From positions 1 through 37,363 of the forward strand of contig JAJYMC010000053.1 of the NCBI GenBank assembly GCA_021787335.1: 37,363 nt of DNA. Reading direction: 5' to 3'. The translations under genes and the position numbers were made by a program. The notes below the pieces were generated by a model. It was not told where the DNA came from and made no database searches. It worked only from the letters and a program-made list of their open reading frames with translations. The stretch comes from Bacillota bacterium. Its GTDB lineage: Bacteria > Bacillota > Sulfobacillia > JAJYWN01 > JAJZPE01. Below are positions 15,777 through 25,808 of the stretch, piece by piece. How positions within the stretch are numbered: the stretch's first letter is position 1; the number at the start of each line of letters is the position of its first letter.

Positions 15777-16573
15777 TCGGTCTTCACCTCCCGAGTCGGG
15801 ACGGTCGTCTTGGCCGCCGAGGGACCGGGCAGGCCGGGTTCGGTCTTGAACTCACCCAGCGGGTAGACCGGGAGCATGTTCTCCTCGAGCCACTTGAGGG
15901 CCTCGTTGGGGGTCATCCCCCAGTTGGTCGGGCAGGTCGAGAGGACCTCGACCATGGAGAAGCCCTTCTTGTCGACCTGGGCCTGGAAGGCCTTCTTGAC
16001 GGCCTGCTTGGCCCGGGCCACCTGGGCCGCGTTGTGGGTCGAGACCCGGGCGATGTAGGCGGGTCCCTCGAGCTGCGAGAGCATCTCGGACATGCGGATG
16101 GGGCGGCCGGCCCGCTCGGGCTTACGCCCGCCTGGGCTGGTCGTCGTGTTCTGGCCGAGGAGAGTCGTCGGGGCCATCTGTCCGCCGGTCATCCCGTAGA
16201 TGGCGTTGTTGACGAAGATGACGGTGATGTTCTCCCCGCGCATGGCGGCGTGGACGATCTCGGCCGTGCCGATGGAGGCCAGGTCGCCGTCACCCTGATA
16301 GGTGAAGACGGTGCGGTCGGGCAGGCAGCGCTTGATGCCCGTGGCCACGGCCGGCGCCCGCCCGTGGGCGGCCTGCTGGAAGTCGACGTTGAAGTAGTTG
16401 TAGGCGAGCACTGAGCAGCCGACCGAGGCCACGCCGATGGTCTTGCCCTGGACCCCGAACTCATCGATGGCTTCGGCGACGAGCCGGTGGATGATCCCGT
16501 GCGTGCAGCCCGGGCAGTAGTGGAAGATGACGCTGGACAGCGCCTTGGGGCGCTCGAAGACCTTCACACTCAT
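15773..16573 (-). CDS. korB: 2-oxoacid:ferredoxin oxidoreductase, beta subunit
   Basis: 266 residues from ATG 16573, overlapping the korA stop as ATGA. Thiamine-diphosphate subunit: HYCPGCTHG near residue 20, [11 protein letters not shown], the TPP/Mg motif [17 protein letters not shown] and [11 protein letters not shown]. With KorA it oxidises a 2-oxoacid to acyl-CoA and reduces ferredoxin. The last codon (GAT) and the stop TGA are formed partly by the inserted IS right end. The presumed native end was ACC-GAG-TGA, so the protein differs by only its last residue. Its final codons contain GGGAGGTG, apparently the old korC ribosome site. Confidence 0.95.
   Translation of the reverse strand: MSVKVFERPKALSSVIFHYCPGCTHGIIHRLVAEAIDEFGVQGKTIGVASVGCSVLAYNYFNVDFQQAAHGRAPAVATGIKRCLPDRTVFTYQGDGDLASIGTAEIVHAAMRGENITVIFVNNAIYGMTGGQMAPTTLLGQNTTTSPGGRKPERAGRPIRMSEMLSQLEGPAYIARVSTHNAAQVARAKQAVKKAFQAQVDKKGFSMVEVLSTCPTNWGMTPNEALKWLEENMLPVYPLGEFKTEPGLPGPSAAKTTVPTREVKTD
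15785..15792 (-). promoter_or_regulatory. Orphaned ribosome-binding site for korC inside the korB 3' end
   Basis: GGGAGGTG on the minus strand. In the reconstructed uninterrupted sequence it would lie 8 bases before the korC GTG. It now precedes the korB stop and the IS end. Confidence 0.5.
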
Positions 16574-17667
16574 ACGCCCAACCTCCCCCCGAGCTTGTCA
16601 CGCTTCAGCGAGTGGTCGATCTTGTGCAGCTCTTCCAGGACCGCCTTGGGGGTCGGGACCATGCCACCCATGCGGTTGTAGAAGAAGATCGGCGCCCGGT
16701 CCTGGACGGCCAGGCGGACGTCCTCGATCATCTGACCGGCCGACATCTCCACGTCGAGGAAGGCCCTGACGCGTTCGGAGGCCTTGCGGAAGGGCTCGTA
16801 TGGGAACGGCCAGGCGGTGATGGGCCTGATCATCCCGACCTTCAGCCCTTCCGAGCGGGCCCGCTTCATGGCCGAGATGGCCACGCGGGCCGAGGTGCCA
16901 TAGGCGGTCAGGACGATCTCGGCGTCGTCCATGTTCAGTTCCTCGAAGCGCACCTCGCGCTCGGTCATCTGGCGATACTTCTCCTGGAGCTTGAAGTTGT
17001 GCTTCTCGCACAGCTCGGCGTCCAGGTAGAGGGAGTTGACGACGTTGGGCTTGCGGGTGCCCCCGGTGCCCGTGGTCGCCCAGGACTTCTGCGGGAGTTT
17101 GGCCAGGTCGACCGGCTCGGGCAGGACGACCGGCTCCATCATCTGGCCGAGGACCGCGTCGCCGAGGATCATCACCGGGTTGCGGTAGTGCTCGGCCAGT
17201 TCGAAGGCCTGGCCGACGAGGTCGATGGCCTCCTGGACCGAGGCCGGGACGAAGACGAGCAGCCGGTAGTCCCCGTGGCCACCGCCCTTGGTGGCCTGGA
17301 ACCAGTCGCCCTGCGCGGGCTGGATGCCGCCGAGCCCCGGGCCCGCCCGGACCATGTTGACGACCAGGGCCGGCAGTTCCGCCCCGGCGATGTAGGAGAT
17401 GCCCTCCTGCTTCAGGCTGATGCCCGGGCTCGACGACGAGGTCATCGACCGCGTGCCCGTGCCGGCCCCGCCGTAGACCATGTTGATGGCCGACACTTCG
17501 CTCTCGGCCTGGATGAACGTCCCGCCGACCTCGAACAATTTCCTGGCCATGTACTCCGGGATCTCGTTCTGCGGTGTTATCGGATACCCGGCGAAGAAGC
17601 GGCAGCCGGCCCGGATGGCGGCTTCAGCGACCGCTTCGTTGCCTTTCATCAGGATCTGTTCGGCCAA
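16570..17667 (-). CDS. korA: 2-oxoacid:ferredoxin oxidoreductase, alpha subunit
   Basis: 365 residues from TTG 17667, chosen because GGGAGGGG lies six bases upstream and it yields the family N-terminus [20 protein letters not shown]. The pyrimidine-binding domain motifs are visible: [53 protein letters not shown], and the transketolase C-terminal-like part ([12 protein letters not shown]). The frame upstream of 17667 is non-native. It lies between korD (13 bases away) and korB (4-base overlap). Substrate class is uncertain from sequence alone. The dehydrogenase-ptb-buk context favours branched-chain 2-oxoacids (Vor) over 2-oxoglutarate. Confidence 0.95.
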   Translation of the reverse strand: MAEQILMKGNEAVAEAAIRAGCRFFAGYPITPQNEIPEYMARKLFEVGGTFIQAESEVSAINMVYGGAGTGTRSMTSSSSPGISLKQEGISYIAGAELPALVVNMVRAGPGLGGIQPAQGDWFQATKGGGHGDYRLLVFVPASVQEAIDLVGQAFELAEHYRNPVMILGDAVLGQMMEPVVLPEPVDLAKLPQKSWATTGTGGTRKPNVVNSLYLDAELCEKHNFKLQEKYRQMTEREVRFEELNMDDAEIVLTAYGTSARVAISAMKRARSEGLKVGMIRPITAWPFPYEPFRKASERVRAFLDVEMSAGQMIEDVRLAVQDRAPIFFYNRMGGMVPTPKAVLEELHKIDHSLKRDKLGGRLGV

Positions 17668-17680
17668 TCCGTTCCCCTCC

Positions 17681-17911
17681 CTACCTTGCCACCCTCTCCG
17701 GGCGGAAGATCTCAATCACCGTGTCGGGGCACATCCGGGCGCACAGCAGGCAAGTGGTGCACTTGGCCTGCTCTTCGTCGGTGACGGCGGCCGGATGGAA
17801 GCCCTTGGAGTTGAAATGGTCCGCCAGATGGATGATCCCTTTGGGGCAAGCCTCGATGCAAAGCTCGCAACCCTTGCACCTTTCCTCGTCGAACGAGACT
17901 TTCTTATCCAA
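17681..17911 (-). CDS. korD: 2x[4Fe-4S] ferredoxin subunit (delta)
   Basis: 76 residues from TTG 17911, with AAAGGGGGAA upstream. Two clusters of the bacterial ferredoxin type, CKGCELCIEACP (about residues 12-23) and CTTCLLCARMCP (about 51-62), carry electrons from the TPP/Kor core to external ferredoxin. It immediately precedes korA. Confidence 0.95.
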   Translation of the reverse strand: MDKKVSFDEERCKGCELCIEACPKGIIHLADHFNSKGFHPAAVTDEEQAKCTTCLLCARMCPDTVIEIFRPERVAR

Positions 17912-17935
17912 ACTGGTTCCCCCTTTGAGAACGCA

Positions 17936-18636
17936 TCAGTCCTCCTCCTCGACTTCCCACGGAGGCAGGAGGTAACGGCGGACGGGCAGCACGGGTAATG
18001 GGAAGTCGTCCGGGGATAGCCTGTCCATCAGCCCCTCATCCAAGGCCACGAACTTGACCGGTACGCCGAGTCGCCGGGCGGCCTCGGCGGCCAACTGGTA
18101 GCCCTCGCGGGCCACCTCGATGGTGGAGGCCGGCCCCAGGTTCGTGTTGGCGGCCAGGCCGGCCACCGGCAGGCGGGAGATGGCCTTCATCCGCTCGGCC
18201 GCGTCGACGAGGGCGTCGGCGGTGCGGGCATCGGGGCGCCGGGTGTTCACCACCAGCAGGGTCTCGTACGAACCCGGCCGGAACCGCCCCGCCAGGGCCC
18301 CGAGGACGCGCGCGCCGGTCTCGCCCCCGACGTCGAAGACGACGTTCGGCCCGGTCTCAATGACCCCGTAGATCTCCGGTGGCAGCGCGGTGACGTCGGC
18401 GTGAGCCAGCTCCCCGGGCGGGAGGATGACGCGGATGCCGCGCTTCTCGAGGGGGTTCTTGAAGCCCCCCGAGCGGAACAGCGGCTTGTAGTAGTCCGCG
18501 TCGACCAGGGCCGTGTCGTGGCCCTGGGCCCGCAGGCGATGGGCCAGGTTCAAGGCGATCTCGCTCTTCCCGCTCCCGAAGGCGCCGAAGAGGACGATGA
18601 CCCGCGCGAACTCGATCTCGCGGTCGAAGGCGACTC

Positions 18637-18640
<4 letters not shown>
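17936..18640 (-). CDS. P-loop ATPase of unknown role in the Kor operon
   Basis: 234 residues from TTG 18640, which overlaps the leucine dehydrogenase stop as TTGA. Walker A is [16 protein letters not shown] (about residues 17-32). [14 protein letters not shown] follows, reminiscent of SIMIBI-class NTPases (a second Asp after the P-loop), with a Walker B-like [15 protein letters not shown]. The nucleotide-base motif VVNTRRPD and TNLGPAS come later. There are no membrane segments. The ORF extends upstream to 18997, but that part overlaps the dehydrogenase and is not coding. It is flanked by the dehydrogenase and korD, so a role in assembling or controlling the oxidoreductase is possible but unproven. 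Confidence 0.85.
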
Positions 18641-19707
<1,067 letters not shown>

Positions 19708-19882
19708 GGTAGTCCTCCTCCCACGAGGGGATCTGTCTATCGCTCCGTTCCGTTAGGTCGGGTCCGGGGCATCTGTTCATGCGTCTGAGCGTTCATCCCC
19801 CCCGTGGGTCCGCGTCCCGTCGGGATTCTCGCCCATCCGGGACGACGGCCCTTACATCATATTTGCCTTGAAGGGCCTTAGC

Positions 19883-20785
19883 TCATGCCAGAAGCGAGCC
19901 GATGGCCAGCGAATTGAGGCGGGTGTCCGGCGTATCGGCCCGGGACAGCATGACGACCGGTGATGACGCGCCGACCACGACCCCCGCCGCCCGCGCCCCC
20001 GCCAGGTAGATGAGACCCTTGACGAGGATGTTGGCGACCTCCATATACGGGGCCAGGAGGATGTCGGTGTCACCGGCGATACGCGAAGTGATGTCCTTGG
20101 CGGTGGCCGCCGCGGGTGAGAGGGCGACGTCCAGGGCCACCGGGCCCTCGACGACCGCCGGGGCGAACTCGCCGTGCGCGGCCCGTTCGGTCAGGGCGGC
20201 GGCGTCGACCGTGGCCGGGATGTCCGGGCTGACCTCTTCGGCCGCCGTCAGGAGGGCCGCCCGGGGCTCCGCCGTACCCAGCCGGACCAGCGCGTCCACG
20301 GCGTTCCTGAGGATGGCCGCCTTGCGCTCCCGGTCCGGGTCGATGTTGAGCCCGCCGTCGGTCACCAAAAGGAGCTTGGGATATGAGGCCAGCCCGACCA
20401 CGGCGATGTGGCTGAGGAAGTTGCCGCGACGCAGTCCGGCCGCCGGGTCGAGGACCGCCCGGAGGAAGTCGCTGGTCGGCAGGTGCCCCTTCATCAGCAT
20501 GTCGGCCTCGCCCCGGCCGGTCATCGCCGCCGCTTCCCTGGCCGCTTCGCGCGGGTCTGGGCGGTCGACGACGGTCGGCTCCCGGCCGGCCCAGGCCGGG
20601 TCGGCGGCCACCAGGCCGCGGATGGCCTCGGCCCTTCCGATCAGGACGGGCGACACGAAGCCGAGCCGCATCGCCTGCCCGAGGGCTTCGATGACGACCG
20701 GGTCGTCGGCGGCGGCGACGGCCACGCGCTTGGGTCCGCGTCCCGCGGCCCTCTGGATGGCTTCGTCGAAAGTGTGGATGGTCAT
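19883..20785 (-). CDS. ptb: Phosphate butyryltransferase-type phosphotransacylase
   Basis: 300 residues from ATG 20785, overlapping the buk stop as ATGA. It converts butyryl-CoA or branched acyl-CoA plus phosphate to acyl phosphate and CoA. Typical motifs: AAADDPVVIEAL at the N-terminus, FVSPVLIG, ADMLMKGHLPTSDFLRAVL, LLVTDGGLNIDPD, and DILLAPYMEVANILVKGLIY near the C-terminus. In Bacillus the bkd operon has the same ptb, dehydrogenase and buk set for branched-chain amino acids. Confidence 0.94.
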   Translation of the reverse strand: MTIHTFDEAIQRAAGRGPKRVAVAAADDPVVIEALGQAMRLGFVSPVLIGRAEAIRGLVAADPAWAGREPTVVDRPDPREAAREAAAMTGRGEADMLMKGHLPTSDFLRAVLDPAAGLRRGNFLSHIAVVGLASYPKLLLVTDGGLNIDPDRERKAAILRNAVDALVRLGTAEPRAALLTAAEEVSPDIPATVDAAALTERAAHGEFAPAVVEGPVALDVALSPAAATAKDITSRIAGDTDILLAPYMEVANILVKGLIYLAGARAAGVVVGASSPVVMLSRADTPDTRLNSLAIGSLLA

Positions 20786-21882
20786 GAGTAGTCTTTCACC
20801 GATTCCTCGCCGTCCAGAGCCCGACGCGCTCCGGCCGCCAGGGCGGCCATCTCGTCCTCGCCCGGATAGACGAGGACCGGGGCGATGAAGGCCACGCGGG
20901 CCCTTATCAGGTCGGTGAACTCGGCCGAACGGGCCAGCCCACCCGCGATGACGACGGCGTCGACCCGGCCCCTGAGGACGGTGGCCATCGCCCCGATCTC
21001 CTTGGCGATCTGGTAAGCCATGGCCTCGATAACCAGGCCGGCCTGGTGGTCGCCGCTCCGGGCGCGGCCGAGGGCCTCCTTGAGGTCATTGGTCCCGAGG
21101 TAGGCGACCATGCCGCCGCGGCTGTTCAGCCGGCGGAGCAGTTCGTCCTGGTCGTAGCGGCCGGAGAAGCACAGCCGCGCCAGCGAGGCCGCCGGCAGGC
21201 CGCCGGCGCGCTCGGGCGAGAACGGCCCCTCCTCATTGGCGTTGTTCACGTCGACCATCCGTCCCCCGGCCAGCGGGCAGACGGAGATGCCGCCGCCCAG
21301 GTGGGCGACGATAAGATTCAATTCCGACAGGGGTTTGCCGAGTTCGGCCGCGGCCCGGCGGGCGCCGGCTCTGATGTTCAGGGCATGGAGCAGGCTCCGG
21401 CGCTCGATCTCGGGGAGCCCCGAGAGGCGGGCGACCGGCTCGAACTCATCGACCGAGACCGGGTCGACGACCAGGGCCGGTACCCCCAGGCCAGCGGCGA
21501 TCTCCGCCGCGATGAGCCCTCCGAGGTTGGCCGCGTGCTCGCCCCGCTCGGCCCGCCGAAGGTCGGCCAACATCGCCGGGTTGACCCGGTAGACGCCGGC
21601 GCCCACCGGCTTGAGGAGGCCCCCCCGCCCGACCACGGCGGCCATGCCGGCCAGGTCCAGACGGGCCCCGGCCAACAGGTCGAGGACGGCCCTGCGCCGC
21701 AGGGGCTCCTGGGCGGCGACGCTCCCCAGGGCGGCCAGCTCCGCCGCCGAGTGCTCGACCTGGCCCGTGAAAAGGGGGCGGTCGTCTTCATAAACGGCCA
21801 CCTTGGTGCTGGTCGAGCCAGGGTTGATGACGAGGATGCGGCGGCCTGGAACGCGGTCAGCGGGGACGCCGTGGCTGGCCAT
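20782..21882 (-). CDS. buk: Butyrate (branched-chain fatty acid) kinase
   Basis: 366 residues from ATG 21882. Acetokinase-family enzyme that makes ATP from acyl phosphate. The N-terminal ILVINPGSTSTKVAVY is the phosphate-binding motif; VAHLGGGISVC, GPFSPERAGGLP and VDAVVIAGGLARS are the other family signatures. It lies 10 bases after the dehydrogenase 2 stop and is coupled to ptb, so it closes the substrate-level phosphorylation route. The first 14 residues before GRRILVINP are extra. Confidence 0.95.
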   Translation of the reverse strand: MASHGVPADRVPGRRILVINPGSTSTKVAVYEDDRPLFTGQVEHSAAELAALGSVAAQEPLRRRAVLDLLAGARLDLAGMAAVVGRGGLLKPVGAGVYRVNPAMLADLRRAERGEHAANLGGLIAAEIAAGLGVPALVVDPVSVDEFEPVARLSGLPEIERRSLLHALNIRAGARRAAAELGKPLSELNLIVAHLGGGISVCPLAGGRMVDVNNANEEGPFSPERAGGLPAASLARLCFSGRYDQDELLRRLNSRGGMVAYLGTNDLKEALGRARSGDHQAGLVIEAMAYQIAKEIGAMATVLRGRVDAVVIAGGLARSAEFTDLIRARVAFIAPVLVYPGEDEMAALAAGARRALDGEESVKDYS

Positions 21883-21892
21883 GGCCAGGCCC

Positions 21893-22963
21893 CTAACGGG
21901 GCAGGTACATGGTCTTCAGTTGGCCGCGCTGCCGCAGCTTCTCCTGGACCATGACGTCGGCCGCCTCGGCCGACGGGATCTTCTTCTCCCGGGAGATGGC
22001 GTAGATCTGGCTGAGGGCGTCGTAGATGCCGGCCGTCTTGCGGTAGGCCCGGTCGCGGTTGAAGCCCTCGAGTTCATCGGCGGCCTGGATGATCCCGCCG
22101 GCGTTGATGATGTAGTCTGGAGCGTAGACGATGCCCTTCTCCCAGAGGACCGTGCCGTGCCTGGGCTCGGCCAGCTGGTTGTTGGCCGCGCCGGCCACCA
22201 CCTTGGCCTTCAGCCGGGGGATGGTCTGGTCGTTGATGGCCCCGCCGAGGGCGTTCGGCGAGAAGACGTCGCACTGGACGTCGAAGATCTCCTCCGGCTT
22301 GACGGCCCGGGCCCTGACCGTCTTCGTCAGTTCGGCCACGTTGGCCGGGTTGACGTCGCAGACCACCAGTTCGGCCCCGTCGTCGGCGAGGTACTTCGCC
22401 AGGTGTGAACCGACCTTGCCGGCCCCCTGGATGGCGACCGTCCGCCCCCGCAGGGAGTCGCTGCCGAAGGCCTCCTTGACCGAGGCCTTGATCCCCTTCC
22501 AGACCCCGAAGGCGGTGATGATGGAGGTGTCCCCGCTCCCACCGTACTCCTCGGGGACGGCCACGACGTGGTCGGTCTCGGCCATCGCCCAGACGAAGTC
22601 GGGAGACTTCGTCCCCACGTCCGTGCCCGTTATAAAGCGCCCATTCAAGGCTTCGACGTAAAGCCCGAGGGCGCGGAATAGTTCTTCGCTCTTGTCGGTG
22701 GCCGGGTCGGCCCAGATGACCGACTTCCCACCACCGTAGTCACAACCGGAAGCCGCTGACTTATAGGTCATCCCGCGGGACAACCGCAAGGCGTCCTGCC
22801 AGGCGTCCTCTTCCTTAAGGTACGGCCACATCCGGCAACCGCCTAGGGCGGGGCCGAGGGTCGTGTCGTGGATCGCAATGAGGGCTTTCAGTCTTGAGGT
22901 GCGGTCATAGCAGAAGATGAGCTGTTCGTGCCCGAGTTCCTGCATTCGATCGAAGATCCCCAT
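21893..22963 (-). CDS. Leucine/branched-chain amino acid dehydrogenase (copy 2)
   Basis: 356 residues from ATG 22963, with AAGGGGGGAAG upstream; the frame stays open to 23020 without support. Same fold as copy 1, with Lys residues in MTYKSAASGCDYGGGKSVI, Rossmann AIQGAGKVGSHLAKYL and DYIINAGG. It differs in the substrate loop (TGTDVGTKSPDF instead of [11 protein letters not shown]) and in the Gly-rich loop preceding the second Lys (GCDYGGG instead of GLNLGGG). It may prefer a different amino acid, perhaps aromatic, but I cannot tell. It is the first gene of the fermentation operon. Confidence 0.9.
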   Translation of the reverse strand: MGIFDRMQELGHEQLIFCYDRTSRLKALIAIHDTTLGPALGGCRMWPYLKEEDAWQDALRLSRGMTYKSAASGCDYGGGKSVIWADPATDKSEELFRALGLYVEALNGRFITGTDVGTKSPDFVWAMAETDHVVAVPEEYGGSGDTSIITAFGVWKGIKASVKEAFGSDSLRGRTVAIQGAGKVGSHLAKYLADDGAELVVCDVNPANVAELTKTVRARAVKPEEIFDVQCDVFSPNALGGAINDQTIPRLKAKVVAGAANNQLAEPRHGTVLWEKGIVYAPDYIINAGGIIQAADELEGFNRDRAYRKTAGIYDALSQIYAISREKKIPSAEAADVMVQEKLRQRGQLKTMYLPR

Positions 22964-23027
22964 CCGCTTCCCCCCTTCAGACTTAGGTGGGGCCGGGCGA
23001 CGCCAAAACGCCGCCAACACACGGATA

Positions 23028-23052
23028 AAGCCCAGCTAGACATAGTGGGCTT
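23028..23052 (-). terminator. Weak terminator or attenuator before the fermentation operon
   Basis: AAGCCCA (23028-23034) and TGGGCTT (23046-23052) form a 7-bp stem. On the minus strand it is followed by TATCC only. It may end the steA operon or attenuate dehydrogenase 2, 65 bases downstream. Confidence 0.35.
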
Positions 23053-23147
23053 CGACCGGCGCGCCTTGACGTGGTGGTCTGACACCGGCTCCCATACAGT
23101 ATTCTCCACCCCCTCTGGTAATCCTCCGGCCCCCCGGAAGAAAAGTC

Positions 23148-24170
23148 TTAACGCTCCGGGCGCCGGCCCAGGCGGTCGAGGAAACCGGTGACGGCGTTGG
23201 CTTCGATGAGCCGTCCCAGGGAGACCCGCTCGGCGGCCAGGTTGGCCAGGACGACCGCGACGGCGTAGAGCAGTTTCGGGGCAATCGGAAGGTCGAAGGC
23301 GACCGCCGCCCCCAGGACGAAGCCGAGGAAGTTGGCCCCCACGTCGCCGAGCATGGCCCGCTCGCCCAGCTCGGCCGGGAGGACGGCGATGGCCGCCCCG
23401 AGGGGCGCGGCCAGGAAGTAGCCGTGGACCGGCGACCGGGCCAGGCCGAAGTACATCAGACCCAGGGCCAGGAAGGCCTTGATCGACCGTCCCGGGCGCA
23501 GGTCGAGGAGATTCATCAGGTTGGCCGTCCCGGCGATGGCCACCGCGTTCGCCGTGGCCACCAGGCCGGGCCAGTATGGTCCGAGGTAGGGGTTGGCGCC
23601 GGCGCTGAACCGGGCGGCCACCGAACCCACCGCGATCGCCGCCAGAGCGATGAAGAGCAGCTTCAGGAGCCCCGTGGTGACGCGCCCGGAGCCGAGCTGT
23701 CGCAGGTGGCCGGAGAGGCCGCGGGTGGTCCCGTCGCCGGCCAGGTCGTCGAGGAGGCCGACCACCCCGACCAACGAGGCCCCGAACAGGAAGACGTAGA
23801 GGTCGGCGCCGTCGGGCGCCCCCGGGACCGGGGTTCGGCCCATCAGCCCCGGCAGGCCCGGGATGGCCGCGGCGGCCAGTGAGGCCAGGAGGACGGCCAG
23901 TCCGGCGCCCCGGGTCAGAGGGTGGCCGCGGTAGTTGGCCCGGGTCAGGCCGGGCCGCTCGAGGACGCCGACGGTGGCCGGCAGCAGGAGCCAGGCGAGG
24001 AGAAAGGCCGCCGCCGCGGTCATCAGGGGCAGCCAGCCGAGGCCGTACCCGCGCAGCGTGATGCCGAAGCCGCCGGGGATCCAGGACGGCCCGGGGATGA
24101 CCAACGCGGTCGCGGCCAGAATGGCCGTCATCGAGACCACTGATGCCTTCCGCCGTTCCCCACTCTTCAT
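23148..24170 (-). CDS. MraY/WecA-like polyprenyl-phosphate sugar-1-phosphate transferase (GT4)
   Basis: 340 residues, multi-pass membrane protein. It starts at ATG 24170, overlapping the GT2 stop as ATGA, with GGAGGTGG upstream. Catalytic-type motifs: VGLLDDLAGD (the Mg-binding DD), NLMNLLDLRPGRSIKAF in place of the usual N-x2-N-x2-DG-x-DG, and ERAMLGDVGANFLGF. The C-terminus reads ERVSLGRLIEANAV, then FLDRLGRRP, without the His-rich loop of true MraY. It therefore belongs to a divergent clade, probably making a lipid-linked sugar for an envelope or spore polymer. The substrate is unknown. Confidence 0.85.
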   Translation of the reverse strand: MKSGERRKASVVSMTAILAATALVIPGPSWIPGGFGITLRGYGLGWLPLMTAAAAFLLAWLLLPATVGVLERPGLTRANYRGHPLTRGAGLAVLLASLAAAAIPGLPGLMGRTPVPGAPDGADLYVFLFGASLVGVVGLLDDLAGDGTTRGLSGHLRQLGSGRVTTGLLKLLFIALAAIAVGSVAARFSAGANPYLGPYWPGLVATANAVAIAGTANLMNLLDLRPGRSIKAFLALGLMYFGLARSPVHGYFLAAPLGAAIAVLPAELGERAMLGDVGANFLGFVLGAAVAFDLPIAPKLLYAVAVVLANLAAERVSLGRLIEANAVTGFLDRLGRRPER

Positions 24171-24907
24171 CCGTGCCACCTCCATCTGACGACCAGGGCC
24201 GCCGCCACGTCCACCAGCTGCCGGAAGCGGTGCCGGACGTCGCCCAGCGACCGGCCGGTCAGACGATGGGTCATCTTCGTCGGCACTTCTCGGACCCGGT
24301 AGCCCCGGGTGATGGCGTCGATGGTCATCGCCACCTCGGCCCCAAAGCCGTCCTCCACCCCGCCGATCTCCTCGAGCAGACGGCGGGACACCGCGCGCTG
24401 GCCGCACAGCGGGTCGGCCGCCTCCCACCCGGCCAACCTGGCCAGGCCCAGCCGGGCCAGACCGACGACGAGACCCAGGCCCCCGGCGTTGGGTCCCCGC
24501 GGTAGGGTGGCGATGGTCAGGTCGGCTCGTCCGGCCACGACCGGCTCGATGAGGGCCGCGGCCTCGGCCGCGCTGTCTTCGAGGTCGGCGTCGAGGAAGA
24601 GGATGGCCTCCCCCTCCGCCGAGCGCCAGCCCCGTTCCATCGCCCAGCCCTTGCCGCGGTTCCGGCGCGCCCGGATGACCTTGGCTCCGGCCAGGAGGGC
24701 CCGGCCCGAGGTCTGGTCCCGCGAGCCGTCGTCGACCACCAGGACCTCGGTCACGCCGGGCAGGCCCTTGGCCGCCCGGACCGTCGCGGCCACGCGCTCC
24801 TGCTCGTTGTGGGCCGGGATGACCACGGTCACCGAGCGGCCGCCGGCGGAAGGCTCCGCGGCACCGCCGGCCGGCACCTCAGCGTCCAAGTTCAGGCACC
24901 ACCTCAC
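24167..24907 (-). CDS. Family 2 glycosyltransferase
   Basis: 246 residues from GTG 24907; starts at TTG 24889 or later are possible, since the first 25 residues overlap the previous gene and are not conserved-looking. GT-A fold: VTVVIPAHNEQERVAATV, VVDDGSRDQTS (nucleotide Asp), RNRGKGWAMERG, and LDADLEDS with the metal-binding DxD-type site. DPLCGQRAVSRRL and GFGAEVAMTIDA resemble the dolichyl-phosphate-glucose or glucosyl-3-phosphoglycerate synthase branch. There is no membrane segment. It is coupled to the downstream GT4. Confidence 0.88.
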   Translation of the reverse strand: MRWCLNLDAEVPAGGAAEPSAGGRSVTVVIPAHNEQERVAATVRAAKGLPGVTEVLVVDDGSRDQTSGRALLAGAKVIRARRNRGKGWAMERGWRSAEGEAILFLDADLEDSAAEAAALIEPVVAGRADLTIATLPRGPNAGGLGLVVGLARLGLARLAGWEAADPLCGQRAVSRRLLEEIGGVEDGFGAEVAMTIDAITRGYRVREVPTKMTHRLTGRSLGDVRHRFRQLVDVAAALVVRWRWHG

Positions 24908-25769
24908 GGGCCGTCGCCTTCTGGCCGAAATCGCCGGTCTCCCCGGCCAGGGCGTAGACCAGCGCCGCCTGCCCGGGGGCCGTGTCGAGGTTGTCGATGG
25001 TCGGCACGCCCCGCTTCTGCCCGACGACGATCGTCGAGACGCGGGAGTCGGACCGCTCGGCCAGGACGACCCTCACGCCCTCGGCGGTGAACGCGGCCAG
25101 CAGACGGTCGTCGACGAGGGCCGTGTTCCTCTCCCCGCCGTGGTCACCGCCGACGACCAGGACCACCGCCGGGCGGCGGTCGTACCGCCCCGCGCGGTGG
25201 ATGAGCCCGGCGTCCTCGAGGAACGCGAGGTCGGGCCCCGCCGTCGCCGACCCGGTGGCCGAGGACCCGATGACGGCCGTCGCCAGGGCGTCGACGAGGC
25301 GGCCGACCAACTGGTCCTGGGAGGCCCCCGTCAACTCGAGATAGTCCGTCGCCGCCGACCGCCGATCGGCCGGGCGAAGGTCGAACCCGTCGGTCAGGGT
25401 GGTCACCGAGAGGATGTCGGCCCCGGCCTGCCTGATGGCGGCCACGGCCTGATCGATGATGGCGTCGCTGTCGAGGGAGACGATGGCCACGGTCCGCCCG
25501 GCCAACCGGCCGTCGATCAGGCGTGGCAGGGCCTTGCGCCCGAACTCGCGGTAGACGCGGAGGGCGTTCTCCGACTCGACCAGGCGGGCCCCGAAGAGGT
25601 GGTTCTCCTCGGACAGCCTGGCCGAGTCCCCCTCGAGGCGGGCGATGACCTGGCGCTGCTGGCTGACCACGGCCCCTTCCCCGAGCATCGTCCCGCCGAG
25701 GAGGAGGCCCAGGCCGAGGGCCAAGAAGACGGCGCTGATGGTGATGACGAGGGAACGCTGGTCGACCAT
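24879..25769 (-). CDS. SteB/MctB-like membrane protein (DUF3186)
   Basis: 296 residues from ATG 25769 (GGTGAGG upstream); a GTG at 25778 is possible. One N-terminal membrane segment (about residues 7-28, LVITISAVFLALGLGLLLGG), then a coiled coil (QRQVIARLEGDSARLSEEN), and an extracytoplasmic Rossmann-like domain (GRTVAIVSLDSDAIIDQAV; AVVLVVGG). This layout matches the family first named copper transporter MctB in mycobacteria and SteB in corynebacteria, where it pairs with SteA in cell separation. Its position directly after steA supports SteB. Copper transport is not indicated here. Confidence 0.82.
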   Translation of the reverse strand: MVDQRSLVITISAVFLALGLGLLLGGTMLGEGAVVSQQRQVIARLEGDSARLSEENHLFGARLVESENALRVYREFGRKALPRLIDGRLAGRTVAIVSLDSDAIIDQAVAAIRQAGADILSVTTLTDGFDLRPADRRSAATDYLELTGASQDQLVGRLVDALATAVIGSSATGSATAGPDLAFLEDAGLIHRAGRYDRRPAVVLVVGGDHGGERNTALVDDRLLAAFTAEGVRVVLAERSDSRVSTIVVGQKRGVPTIDNLDTAPGQAALVYALAGETGDFGQKATAREVVPELGR

Positions 25770-25808
25770 GGACCTCACCGCCGTGATGGGGCCGGATTCA
25801 ATGACGGG

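Noticed and set aside
23060-23100. TTGACG and CATACAGT on the plus strand upstream of dehydrogenase 2 as a promoter
   Set aside because: The spacing of 23 bases is too long, and no gene starts on that strand nearby.
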